Source: Erythroxylum novogranatense (lineage: Eukaryota; Streptophyta; Magnoliopsida; Malpighiales; Erythroxylaceae). From it: a DNA stretch of 64,000 nt. Shown here in pieces: positions 23,624 to 36,041 of the stretch. The translations under genes and the position numbers were made by a program. The stretch's first letter is position 1; every line of letters begins with the position of its first letter. Below the pieces are notes generated by a model, which saw only the letters and a program-made list of their open reading frames with translations, was not told where the DNA came from and did no database searches. The stretch covers positions 81,493,887-81,557,886 of the forward strand of contig CM057225.1 of NCBI GenBank assembly GCA_029891385.1, written 5' to 3'.

Positions 23624-24930
23624 GTAAAGATTATCCACCTCACTCTTAAGTCTTATCTATATATTCATCAATTCTTTGTTTTCCCGCTTAATCATGGCAT
23701 TGATCTCCATTTTAATATTCCTAAGCTTACTTTCTTCTCTTAAAATCCTGATATTAGGATTCAGTTTCAGACACTAAAAAACAGGATATCTAGCCTTGGT
23801 TCCCAAAACAATCGCAACAAACAATAAATTCCTCAGAACTATTTGATGCAAATTTCAAATTGTAATCATCAATATGAGAATCTGACATTCTAACTAGTCA
23901 GGCTATCCTCTTGAATTTACTCTACTTTCTATACCATAAAGATTCACTTTTGTACTCTATCGTTTGGGCCCTTTTCCTTTCTCATTCTATTCCTTACTTC
24001 TACTTTCGATTGGCCTCTTTGCCATTGGACCGTTTCTTACACTTGCTGTGAAAAGATAAAAGATTTTGAAAGGTAAGAACAAACAGTTGAACCAACTTTT
24101 GGGATAAGATTGCTCTCACCCTTTCACCCTTCTCAATTGGTAACCAGGAACGCATGCAATATGCTTGGAGCAAGGGATGGATGATATATTAATGAACCAA
24201 ACATACATCAACAAAGAAAAGGTAAGGTGTAATGAAAAAGGTAAATATGTTGTGTTTGTAACTGAAAAAAGAATAGAGGAGATGGAAGAAAAAGGAATGG
24301 AATAAAAGCAAAAGAAAGGAGGAGAAACTTTGGATGTGACCATTGTCTCCCAATATTCCAAAGATGTCCACATCAAATCAAAGCCCCTCCTAGCTATCTT
24401 GAAAATGGAGGGACCCTAATTTCACTACTTTTTTCCTATCGTCCTCGTCCCCCTTAACCATGCACTTCCCACAAAGTATCTTCCTAAGTTCTTCTCTCCT
24501 TATTTAATTAAATAACTCTATTTTATTAAATTTAATTGGCATATTTTTTTAACTAAGAATAAGTTATCTTTTAAATTGAAAGTTTTTTTCAATTTTATAA
24601 TACTAATTATAATTATAATATATATCAATTAAATATTTAATACTAATTATAAATGTATAATATATATCAATTAAATCAGGGATTATTCAATCTCTTCTGT
24701 CCACATTTTATGATGCACTGCAATCCTAAGTTGATGGATGTGGGTCGATGGAAAATTTATAACGAAAAGGAACTAATTCCATTAACTAGGGGAACATTGA
24801 ATTTTACAACTTTACTAGGAAAAAACAGACATTTCATAAGAAAAGATTCAGCGCTGATATGCTTCTTTCTGTGTCTTTTTAATAATTCCTTTTTTTTTTT
24901 CTTTTTCTTTTGTGGGATGCCCTACCAAGT
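23624..24930. other. Intergenic / downstream region of the PIN1-type gene
   Basis: No gene is recognised. The open frames at 24116-24376 (minus) are low-complexity. Near 24598-24677 a ~45-bp AT-rich unit (…aatatatatcaattaaat) occurs twice. A pyrimidine-rich tract lies at 24885-24912. The 3' untranslated region of the PIN1-type gene should extend into this interval on the minus strand. Confidence 0.45.
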
Positions 24931-24982
24931 ACTATCCCTTGCATGGATATGGCAATACTATCCCTTGCATGGATATGGCAAT
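24931..24982. repeat. Perfect 26-bp tandem duplication in the presumed PIN1 3' UTR
   Basis: A 26-base unit beginning actatcccttgcatgg occurs twice with no mismatch (24931-24956 and 24957-24982). It lies 23 bases beyond the stop codon of the PIN1-type gene. The lack of divergence implies a recent duplication. Confidence 0.85.
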
Positions 24983-25005
24983 CTTTTGGATGATTTTTGG
25001 CCACC

Positions 25006-28000
25006 TCATAGCCCCATCAAAATGTAGTACACAAGAGTTATGGGCAATGCAATTAGCATCCCAAATATGACACTGCAAATGCATAAGAAAAGTAAATGGT
25101 GAGATTAAATAAAAAAAATTTGAAAAAGGAAAGAATTATACGATTGTACAGTTTGTATAACGCTCACGCTGTGCTAAGAATATCTGGGTGTACGTTGTAC
25201 TCCTTGGCAAAGACAAAGGGGACAATTCCTTGGGGTAGAGCTGCCTGTTCGATATCGATGGTTTGGCAAGCAGAACATGTTAGTTATGGTACAAATGTTT
25301 GTTTGGATTAATTTTTGTTTTTTCTTTCTCCAGACTCTACTGAAATTTGCTATTCAACCTACTATTTGTTTTCCCCACTACTGAAAAGAACACACCAAAA
25401 TTTAGGAAAGCATACACTTCTGCATTGTTAATTGGCAGTAACGTTAGTCCTGCACTGCAATTATCTGAACGATTAAATTCTGCTTCACAGACCCACCCAA
25501 GTCCAAAGAGGGTGCTTTATAAAATATATGTTCCACAAAAAACAATCTCATAAATGAACAGAAACAAATTCAACAGACAAGGAAATAATAGAAAATCTGA
25601 TCTGCAGATTAAAAGAAGTAACAAAATTTGGAGCTTTTGTAGTTAAGTTTCGACTGGTTGTGTCAGAAGGAGGCAACGAGAGAGATGTTGCATAGAAAGC
25701 CAAAGAAAGAGAAAATGGTGTGATGGAGATGGAGTGCAAGAGAGAGATTGACCTGGACAATGGCAACGTGTAGAAGAGTTCCTCTAAGCCCAACAGCAAT
25801 AGAAGCAGCTGCCATGACAGCTGGACCTGTAAGGAATCTCACAGCCATAGCAAAAGCTGCAATGGAATTTCCACATGCTATGATCCTCGGTTGCAAAGCC
25901 ATGAAGAGACCTGTATTATGTCACAAACCCATCAACCAAAAAGCGAAAAGGAATTTGGAGGCCATTAACACCCCCACTCTTATCACTTGTCAGACTCCAA
26001 GTCTTTCTTGATAGACCTTTCATCATCACTCCCACCACTTAAAACACAAACTTGGCAGCAAAAAAGTGGAAGGGAAAGCTAAAGAAGCCTAACATACATT
26101 ATCATCCCCACACACTATTTTGTTCATTTTGCTTTGTTGGGTTTGGGTTGCTTTGCTTTGTTAAGAACACTAATAATGAAAAAGTAGGAGAGAATCTCAG
26201 AAATTGTTGGTACTACACTGCTAAAGAAAAAGATAGGGAAAAAAAAAAAAAAAAAAAAGGGCAAAGGATAGAGAGAATTTGTATGACTCAAGGATTTTAA
26301 TCTGTAGCAAAAGTTAAAAGAGTGAGTTTGTCTTTGTGTTTTCTTTGTGTGTATCAGTTAATACTGACCGAGACTGAACATGGCCATGCCGAGCCCTGCG
26401 TCTGACAGAATGGAAATGGACTTTGCTATAATGGCAGGCATTTCTACATGCCACCTGCAAGAACACCAGACAATAATCAATTCAATGTCCCAGAGGCGAG
26501 CCGCGAGCCACAAGTTAAAAAGAAAAAAAGAACATAAACCCAGATATCAAAACAGATTTTATAGACAAAATACATCTCCCTTTAGATTTTGTTCCAGAAA
26601 CTGGAATTTTACGTAACACTATACCTGAATGAAACTAGAGACCAAGTGAGACCGATTAAGCTAGAGTATGTGTTGGGGTTTCTTATCAGTTTCCTCCAGA
26701 CCATAATCAGTATAAGCCTTGTCATGACGCTTGTTGGAGGCATGGGTTTTGGTTTGCCGTCACCCATTTTTTGACCTTCATGGTTGTTCATTTCTTTCTC
26801 TAATCCTCTATTTCCAAAGCTGAATTCGTCTCTTTCCAGATACTCCTCCTGGTTCTCTCTTTGTCTCTCAACTGAAACTTCCAAAACGGACAAACAAAAA
26901 ACCATTTAAATCTCTTTTTTCTTATTAAAAAAGGGGAAGAATCTGATGTTGATCCAAACCAACTGGAAAAATGATAAAGCAACAACCTTTTCCTGGAGAA
27001 ACGGCCAATTTGACTTCTTTCTGGTCATGACCGCCGTACTCATGGCTACCAAACACATCAGACACTGGTGAAGCACTTGAACTCCAAACAAACATATGAA
27101 GATCTCTGCCACCATCTTCAGGTTTCTGTTGAGCTTGCCCATTAGGTTTCTTCGCACCAGTATTATTAACAGCAATAGTACCCTTAGATCCAGTCGGTGA
27201 AAACATTCCTGGGTTCGGAGCTGGATAATGGGTTGCACCACCTTGATTGTGGTAATGAAATCTTGACTTGTTACTGATTCCACTTTCTTCTTCATAATTT
27301 GATGGTCTCGGCGTTGGTCCTCTAGACGCCGAAAGGCCGTAGACATCAGAAGCACCAAAGTTTGAGTTTCTCCCAGCGGCCATCATTGAGTAGAAGTCAG
27401 TGTGGTTAAAGCTAGACCCTCTTGGAGTTGGATTTCTTGATGACTGTAAAGAGTAAATCTCTGCATTGGTTAGATTTGATGGTCTTGGGGTTGTGGACGA
27501 TAGCCCCTGAGACCTTCTCGAGAATATATCTGATCTTGACGCATTGGATTTTCGTACTGTCACATGCAACTTTCCATCTTCTTTGATCTCTGCTTCAGTT
27601 TCTAGAGGCTGTCTACCATCAAGTGACATGATATCAGAATCGACGTGGATCGAGACAATGGAACCAGCAGTATCAGGGAATTGTTCCGAGATGAGCATTT
27701 TGGCACCTCTGTATTCAAACATGAATAGCATCAAAGTATACCAAATGATACATTGAAGTACAACAATTTGCACCATAAGACTGCCAGAGAACTCCCCGTA
27801 CATTCCTTTGAGCAAAGGAATGCCCATGACAAGAGTGTTTGGGAGGGTAGAAAGTGAAAAGAGCGTAATGGTCCATTCCAAACAACCCCTTCTGCTCAAC
27901 TTAGTCCAAAGTCCTAGTACTACTAGAACTATGATCTTCTGGAGAGTATCGGCTGCTATGAAACGTAAGTTCATGGTATAGGGATCGTTGGTAGAGATGA

Positions 28001-28172
28001 AATGAAAAGAGAGCAGAGGGACTGCGAAAAGAGCAACAAAACGATTGATGCCTGAGCATTGATCAGGAGTGAAGATCTTCCACCATTTGACTGAGCCATA
28101 AGCTAAGATCATGGCCACGTAAAGGGGCACCATTGCAGTCATTACATGATAGAAATCTGTTGCAGTAATCAT
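25006..28172 (-). CDS. PIN1: PIN1-type auxin efflux carrier, six exons, 606 aa
   Basis: Coding exons (minus): 28172-26987, 26871-26625, 26454-26369, 25910-25753, 25244-25168, 25072-25006. All five introns are GT-AG, and phases join to 1821 nt ending in TGA. The protein exports auxin (indole-3-acetic acid) across the plasma membrane and helps set polar auxin flow. The N-terminal membrane half (about 1-160) contains [20 protein letters not shown] and [14 protein letters not shown], with the Asn112 region implicated in auxin binding. The hydrophilic loop (about 160-450) has three TPRxS sites at Ser232, Ser253 and Ser291, each one residue from AtPIN1 Ser231, Ser252 and Ser290, targets of PINOID/D6PK kinases. 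NPNTYSSL and the C-terminal membrane half follow, ending [12 protein letters not shown]. The opening [14 protein letters not shown] and [20 protein letters not shown] favour the PIN1 clade over PIN3/4/7. The start has A at -3. The gene looks intact; AtPIN1 is 622 aa. Confidence 0.95.
26239..26258 (+). repeat. 20-base A run in intron 3 of the PIN1-type gene
   Basis: An uninterrupted A tract on the plus strand, read as T20 in the transcript. It lies about 110 bases inside the donor side of the 458-bp third intron. It is slippage-prone and far from the acceptor, so it is unlikely to be the functional polypyrimidine tract. Confidence 0.8.
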
Positions 28173-28600
28173 CTTTCGCTACTTGAATCACCTGAAAATC
28201 GAAGCTTCAACAACAAACAGATGAAATTAAGTATCAATTAAGGGAAGTTTGACGAAGAGCAAGACACTGCTTCTGCTGATAGTAGTTATGGTGGGGGGTG
28301 TCGTTGATGAGAAGAACAAAGCATGTGGGTTTTGGGGGAAGGTTTCTGGGGTAGTGGGTAATAAACAGAGAGGGGGGAATTCTTTTTGCAGTATTCAATA
28401 TACAGCTTTGCTTTGAGAGTTGCGAGCAAGCTTGCACTTGCAGTCCCCAAAGCACAGGGTTTGCTCTTTATTTTCTTTGTTCTTTTCCTTTTTGTTTTCA
28501 GCTGTGTTTGGATGCGGTGGTGTGTGTACTGTGTAGAGAGAGAGAGGGAGAGGAGGCGTAGGTTGTATTAGTAATTAGACACAACTTGCTAAGCTGGCAT
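28173..28600 (-). promoter_or_regulatory. Presumed 5' UTR and core promoter of the PIN1-type gene
   Basis: Upstream of the start codon, the minus strand carries a CT-rich tract at 28556-28535, common in plant 5' leaders. About 35 bases further up is a TATA-like GCTATATGCC (about 28599-28590). A ttttcag just before the start codon could be an acceptor for a leader intron. These are motif-level observations; no transcript start can be fixed from sequence. Confidence 0.3.
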
Positions 28601-28947
28601 ATAGCTCTATACGCACTTAGCGGTGGTAGTAGAAAAAGCATTTTGGTTGGGAGGTGGGGTGTGTCTCCAAGTACTTGTTTTGAGAGCCTTTTGGGCATTC
28701 GAAAGAGTCCTCTTTCTTCTTGGATTCGCCTTTTCGCTCATGGGTTGCAACTCACTCAGTGTCTTGGTTTGCATGTGTTGCTCTTTCTTTCTTCTCGTCT
28801 ACTGCTTTCTATAAATATTTTGTACGAATTACTAGATATCGTCATTGTTATCAAGGAGATAATGTTTCTAATTCAATTCATTTGCACTTAGTTAGGATTA
28901 AAGCAAGTCTTCGTAGTGCGGTGTTTATGCTGAATAAAAGTTTACTA

Positions 28948-29245
28948 CTCCCTCCGTTTCATAATAAAAATCGTTTTAGAAAAATACACGCTTATTAAGA
29001 AAGTTGATAAAATTATAGATATACTCTTATTAACAATTTCATAAAATTACCTCGGTAATCAGCATCTTAAATAAAATTGTGAGAAAAATTGTCTTGAAAT
29101 TGTGATCTGTATAATTAAGATGAGAGAAAAATAAAAGGTTAATTTTGGAAGAAAAGTTATAAACATGCATACAAAGTCAAGAATGACACTTATTTTTAAT
29201 AATTAAAATATATATAAAACGACTCTTATTATGAAACGAATGGAG
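28948..29245. mobile_element. Stowaway (Tc1/mariner-type) MITE
   Basis: The 298-bp element starts CTCCCTCCGTTTCATAATA, the signature terminus of plant Stowaway MITEs. It ends in the inverted form TTATTATGAAACGAATGGAG. A TA dinucleotide on each side (28946-28947, 29246-29247) is the expected target duplication. It has no coding capacity. It lies 776 bp upstream of the start codon of the PIN1-type gene, inside its likely promoter. Confidence 0.9.
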
Positions 29246-29247
29246 TA

Positions 29248-31420
29248 TTTATTTGGACTCATAATACAATTTCAATCACCACTAAACCATAAGCCAATGC
29301 TTTGATTAACCTGTGACAACTAGTACATTATTATCGAAACGATCAATCATTCATTCACAGGATTGCCTTTAATTGTGAAAAAAAAATACAAATAGTTTAA
29401 CCCAAATTGCATATGAAAAATAATCGAAAGATATTTTAAAAGTGTCATTGTAATTAAAAAACATCTAAGATGACAATGCAACAATTACATTCTTCAAATC
29501 GAAAATTTATGTTTAGTAAAACGAATGTAGATTCTCTTACTAAAGATTGTTTCATGTACAAGGAAAATAAAACGCTGTTGGAGTTAAAATAAACTTGTAG
29601 AGGGGCATTATTAATAAATTTGGAGTGGGGAATAGAGACATGGTGACGAATTGGAGCTTGGTGCCTTCACGTGGACCCTAATTTGTCCGTTCCTAACTAA
29701 AAATCTTTAAAGTTGGCAGCTCCAAATGATAAAGTTCCAACATATTAGGTTATATGCATAAAGATGAAGTTAGGTTGCTCTAGTCTGCAACTCAGTGTTG
29801 GCTTCGACTCATCAGTTACCTTGTGTCGGAATCACTCACAACCAATTCTCGTCCAATCGTGTTCATCGATATCTCATGTCATCTGTTTATGAATTCCAGG
29901 AATATCAGTTCATCCTAACCGTTACATTATTCTTCTGAGTTAAGAATTGTGGTTATGATTTCTTCACAAGTATACAGAAACCTAATAAAGATATAAAAAA
30001 CAAGACTGTAGTAGAGAAGTAAAGGAACGAAGAGTTAAAGAGAAAAGTTTAAAGGTTGAGGATTACTTATTATAATCCGATTTCAACAAAAGAAGAGAAC
30101 AAAGAAATTGTACATGCTCTTTTATTTTAGACTCTTACAAAGTTGAACGATTTGCTTCTAATTAACTCTCTAATTTGTAGTTTCCTAAAATTGAAAACTA
30201 TTTCCGACAATATATGAATGACTTCTTGATTCTGAGACAATTTTTTTACATCCATTAAATTAAGATTTTAAATCATTTTATGATTGAAGTCTACAAAATT
30301 CTGGAAAAAAAAAACCACCCTTTCAGCTAATTCTATAAAAAGTTAGGAGTCATATAAACAAAATTATTTTTTTACAAATCACTAAATATTTTATAATACA
30401 TGAAAATATTTTAATTAATATAAATTATGATAGTTTAGATCCTGAGGGAAGCTCGCCATAATTATAATTCGTAAAACTGTCCTCAAACTTAATTGAGACC
30501 CTAACTTTACAATTGGGGCATAGAAAAAGAAAAAAGAGAACAATGCGACATGTACTTTATTTTATGTAATAATTAACAGTCACCCAAAAGGCATATATGC
30601 ACATTAAGACTGTCGGGTTCTCTACATGAAACAAAAACTATTTGATCAAACTCAATTCATTACTTAAGGCATGAACTCATGCACAGAAAACTACCATTAG
30701 TTATATATGAACAGTTTCATCGCGTTAACTGCAATATGAAGAAATGACAGAAGACATTCTACAAGCTGAATAAGACTCCCCTCAACAAGAAAAGCTAGAC
30801 CGTACACTATTCTGCAAGGCTAAAAAACTGGTCAATGTTTAAGCAATAACATACTTCCGTTATCAGAATAAGAGCATTCAGGTGACCAAGAAGTTGATCG
30901 AATTTTTGAGTTAAAGCGTTAAACTGGTTTTAGGGAGTTAAATATTCTCCTTCCTTTTGAAAATTCCCCTTTATAACTACATGACAGAAAAGAGAACAAA
31001 AGTTTTTCACCATAGCCCTGTCTCATGGTAATCATTACAAGTCCAGTGAAATGAGTCGTGAGGGTCAAAGAACTGGTTAGAACCGTACGATCCCTTCAAA
31101 AAGTTCGCCGCACTTATGGTGTAACAAGAAAGTCGTGAAATGGTTCAACATCAGTCTGTGAGTCCTAATAATAACGATTTTCAGACAATAATACCTGCAG
31201 CTGTGGATGTAAGCTTTTCATAGTCATGCTTTCTTAAAACAAAATTGGCTATTTCCGGCTAACCTCCTGCCCTCGGCTAAGAGCCTAAGACGTACGGGCT
31301 GTGTATGATCGTTCAAATACGATTGTGAAACCAGTTATATTTTACTGTTGAACAAGTTAAATAGAATTATTAATAGTCATGCACTTATATTATATATGAA
31401 GAAAAGACCTTAACCCGTTG
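29248..31420. other. Intergenic gap, nothing recognised
   Basis: No coding or RNA gene is supported. This is upstream DNA of the PIN1-type gene. It contains scattered auxin-response-like hexamers (TGTCTC on the minus strand at 29640-29635, TGTCGG at 30611-30616), too short to be significant alone. Confidence 0.45.
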
Positions 31421-31675
31421 GTATATTTTCAAAACTCAGTTATAAATACAAGTTTCTGGCGGATAATATTGTTTTTCTGACAATTATTAATTACATTTTT
31501 TTTGTTTTTTAATAACTTATCGATTAAATTTTGTAATTTGATCCAGATAAAGATAATAAAGTGACCCAATAAATTATCTAAATCAATTGGTCGAAGTTCG
31601 TATAAAAAATAGATTCTAATCAGTGTGAACTGGATCTATATCGATCTTATAATAGGGAAGCCTGATATGGATATT

Positions 31676-31685
31676 ATATATAAAG
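31676..31685 (+). promoter_or_regulatory. TATA box in left LTR of the outer element
   Basis: ATATATAAAG, preceded by GGATATT, is conserved in the right copy at about 45203-45212 (CTATATATAAAA). Conservation between two LTR copies at the same offset supports a promoter role. Confidence 0.5.
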
Positions 31686-34288
31686 GTTAAGGTCTCTTGC
31701 AGTTATTCATATCATTCGTAAGCACACGGGTCCTCTAACCCGTTAAGAGAGTTGACGTTTTAAGAAAATTATAGAAAGGTGTTAACCACGTGTCAGTGAT
31801 CACTTTCCGTGAAGGTCTCAAATTATTAGAGCTAGCTTTAGCCTCGGAAACTGTTTCGGAAGCTAAGATGGAACCGAAATCAAGTATTTTGCATTTTCTT
31901 CATTTTTAACCCTTTCATGAAAGATCCGAAATACGTAACTAAGGTACCGTTACTATTACACGTGATATCATAGTAGTTATGTAATTGGGTTGTCAAAAAT
32001 GAAGGTTTTTCGGTTTCCATCCATTATGGTTTTCATCAGTTTTTGATTCGTTTTTCAGTTTTTTTGTGAGTATATAATTACGTAAAAGTAATATATATAA
32101 GGCTAACTATGAAAAACGGGTTGAAAACGGGCCAAAAAGAGCGAAAAATTAATCTTAGGTAGCCGAAAATCACCCTCCCCGTCGGAGGACGATGCACTGC
32201 CAAGCGTGTGTACTGCACGTGGTGTTACAATACCGGAGAAGAGGTAGTACGGATGACGTGTGTTGGACCCCGAACTTTCGGTCGAAATTAGAAATATTAA
32301 ATGGAATTAAATGAGTGTGTTTGTATAGGTATTGTGTTATAGATGTTATTGTACTTAAAGGAGATTGATGAGAAATGAAGTGATTGGTTTTGATGACTTT
32401 GAAATTTGAGTAGAGTTGTATGAGTTATGAAAGTCAAAATGAACTAGTTGATTGAAATGGAAGTTGAAAAGCAAGAAATGATTGGTGAAAGTGTTATATT
32501 TTGGAGAATTAAGAAATTTGACCTTTGGAGTAAAGAGTTGACTTTTGATTTAGGCAAATTTTGAGAAAATGATCTACATCAAATTTGTAGATTATGTTGA
32601 GAGCTTTTCGTAGCCATAAAATATGCTATTTTTCAATATCGGAATTGAAAGTTATGATCTTTGAAAGTTAAGTGTATTTTACTTGATTTGAAAAAATAAT
32701 ATTAAGAGTAAGATTGTGTATGCCTTTTGTGAAAGAGAAATGTGTATGTCATATCCTTTGGTGTTGAGTTTGATGTGAGGAAATGGTTTTGGAATAGTTA
32801 ATTGGGGAGCTTAATTGTGTTTGAGATGAATTAGTTGAAGAGTTTGTGGTAGTGGGTGAATATGTGAAGTTGATGTGTTTATATGTGAAGTTCATGTGTT
32901 GGAATGATGTTTAGAGACTTCAATGAAAAATCTGTATTGATTTATATGGATTTAGCCAAAGTGTTCTTAATAAAAGTGGTAGATTATGTTTTTATCTTTC
33001 CATTGATATAAGGCACGAAAATTTTGGACAAGAGAGTAGAAAGTTATGATTTTTTGAAGTTCTGATGCTGTTTAAGTGTGAAGCTGATTGACCAGTCAGT
33101 TTTGTGTAGAGTTTTTGACCTATTTAGAGGTCGATCTGATTTTTAAGGCCTTCATAAAAGTTGTAGAGAGTTCTTTTACCTTTCTATAGACACCGAGTTT
33201 GTCAAATTTGAAGTTCTGAGTCAAAAGTTATGATATTTGCAAGTTGAGATACTGTGTAAAGTTTTGAGGAGATTATCGATCGGTCATCTTTGAGTGCATT
33301 TTTTACCCCTTTAGAGACCGATCTTGCTTTTGAGTCCTTCTTAAAAACTGTAGATCTTTTTTTTTAATCTTTCCAATGATATCGAGTTTGTAAAATTCGG
33401 AGCTTGGAGTCAAAAGTTATGAGTGTTAGAAGTTTGAAAGTCGGATTGGGTGCTAGCCGACCGACCTCTGTTGGCCAACCTCTGTTGGCCGACCGACCTG
33501 TGATGGCCGACTAACTTCTGTTGGCCGACCGATCTTCATTCTGGCCGAGCTCTCATTTCCTGGCCGAGCTCTGATTTTTCCTGGTCGAGCTCTGATTTTC
33601 TGGCCGAGCTTTGACCTCCCTTCACTATTTTGAGCATAACTTCTTTGTCCGACATCCGATTAAGCCAATTTTCTAAGCCTTGGATTCCTAAGACATTTTT
33701 TCTATCTTTCCATACTAGATTTATTGGTTTTAGAATTAAATGGAAAAAGATCGACCTGATCTAAGTGAGCTGACCTGTGGAAAAAGTCCTAACATCGTTC
33801 AGTATTTTGGAGATATATCGATCGGTAGAGCTCTGATTGATCTGATTCTTTTTGGAAATTAAAATAGAGACATGGGGCTACAAATGTTATGAAGGAACGG
33901 AGCTATAATTTAGCCTCTAAGACTTTCAATTTCAGGTCGGAATTTAGATGTAGTGTTCAGTATCGGTTTTGTAATGGCCAAACAGACTTCGGTATTTTGG
34001 AGATATCTGGAGCTATAGAGCTCCAATAGATCGGATTCTTGTTGCAAATTAAAATAGAGACATGGGCCTTTAAATGTTATGAAGGAGCCGAGCTATAATT
34101 TGGCCTCTAAGACTTTCAATTTCAGGTCAGAAGTTCGGTGTAGTGTTCAGTCTCTGTTGTAATGGCTGAACAGTGTTCAGTATTTTGGAGATATCTCGAT
34201 CGGTAGAGCTCCGATCGATCTGATTCTTTTTGTAAATTAAACTAGAGACATGGGGCTATAAATTTTATGAAGGAGAAGAGCTATAATT

Positions 34289-36029
34289 TGTAGGAAAAAT
34301 AAAAAATTTTATTCCGGGACCTTCCCGAAAGCCAGGATCTATGTGTCTATATAACGAAGTCAAACCATAACGACCAAAGGAGACCGTCTCTAACGGTATC
34401 CACGCAGAGGTCGGAGAACCTAACCGGGACAAACCCTTTGACCTGAAAATAGCTAGAATAAGGGAGAGAGTGCTAGCTCTTACCTTATTCTTGGAGAGCT
34501 CAAGGAGAAGAAGCTTGAAGAAGGAAGATGAAGCTTGGAGAAAGATGATGAAGAGAGAGGAAAAGCCTTTGATTTTTAAAACCCTTTCTTCTTAAAACCA
34601 ACGACCATCAACCCTTCCTTTAGCATTTTTTGTCTTTTAGTCATCTTGTCTTTTTCATTTAAAGCCATTAAATGCTACTTTTGACAAGGCTAAAAGAAGC
34701 TTCTCATCCTCCTTCCACGTTAGTCATATATTAATTAATTAATTATATATATATATATATATATAAATGTTGAGGTGGTCCAGTCACACTAGGGTCGGTC
34801 TTACCGGCCTACAGGTCCCGATATGGAAAAAACATCGGAAACCTGTTTCAGCAATATCGATGTCGCGATCTCATCGGGACATATCCCGATCTTATCGAGA
34901 TCCATTTAGTTCTATTGCTCTCCATATATTGGATCTCTATCCAAAACTATTTTACGAATTCTCCGAATCACTCTTATGCGTGTGACCCATTAGGTTCCCG
35001 GTTATATTGGCCACTTAGATTAACACTTAATCCAAGCAAGTCATGAGCGGTATCTAGCAACACATCATGACTCCCAATTAACCGGAAAGTAATTGGTTTG
35101 ACGAATGAACCTATGTTCATCACGAACCATATCACGAACCTTTCCATAGACAATTACTGTGCAATTCGTCCTTTCACCATGCTATACCCCACTTGGTTAT
35201 GAGTATGGGCAAAGTGTCAACTCTTACTAGACTGACTACGTAAAATATAGTCCAAGTGATATCAATTCTTGTCCTGAAACTCATTACTATGTATGTCACT
35301 GAAGACACTCTTCATGACATATGAACTCCGGCTAGAGATTTCCAAGTAATGACGCTGACAAGAGGCCATGAGTATCATCTTCTGCTATCACAGAAGTGAT
35401 GAATCCTTTATTGGCTACTCAATTACCTTCGAATACCTCAAGCTGTACCCAATCTCCACCCTATGAGCGACCTGTGTAAGGCAACAAGGAATGGATTCAA
35501 AGCACAGAATCATTATCCAAGATATCCTTGAGTACCTCAAGTCTAAGGATATTTGCACCATTGCTATGATGAGATTATCACTGACATTAGAATAGGACAT
35601 CCATGTGATGATCTCATAGCAGGTCATCTAATGTACTTACTATCTCTAGTAAGCATTCACATCTCAACCCTAAACATCTTATATTTATAGTTTCTGAGAT
35701 CCACTGCTTGATCAAATCAAGGAGCTTGACATGTGCTAGTCTCTCCGGATTAACGATGTCCGGTTTGATAATTCTATGACTAGGATAATTTAGATATCTT
35801 GACATAATTGCACATGATAGGAATCTCAGTAGTATGATCACATCATAATTTCCTTCACGCTATGTCATATATCATGGACTTCATTAATTTGCTTATAGAT
35901 CAATATCAATTCATAAATAATGAACATCAAATTAATGAAATATGCCTTTTTTTATTTATTCATAAAGTATGTACACAATTTTGTACAAAACGCGCTAAAG
36001 GCGATTGCCTTTAGGGCACTACTCTAAAT
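34289..36029 (-). repeat. 3' LTR of the copia element
   Basis: This runs from the purine tract at 36030 to the terminal TACA at 34289, about 1.74 kb. Only its first ~185 bases (36029-35845) are matched at the 5' end of the element; the other ~1.55 kb has no counterpart there. The outer limit is fixed by the target duplication. Confidence 0.6.
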
Positions 36030-36041
36030 CTCCCACTTGAC

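Noticed and set aside
24653..25027. 124-codon plus-strand frame
   Set aside because: It overlaps the last exon and 3' UTR of the PIN1-type gene on the opposite strand and includes a homopolymer tract; no family resemblance.
26925..26986. Continuation of PIN1 exon 1 as an unspliced 415-residue protein
   Set aside because: The tail after residue 395 is intron sequence; a GT donor at 26986 and an AG acceptor at 26872 restore the conserved PIN reading frame.
28234..28998. Several short frames upstream of the PIN1-type start
   Set aside because: They lie in the presumed leader and promoter, overlap each other on both strands and match nothing known.
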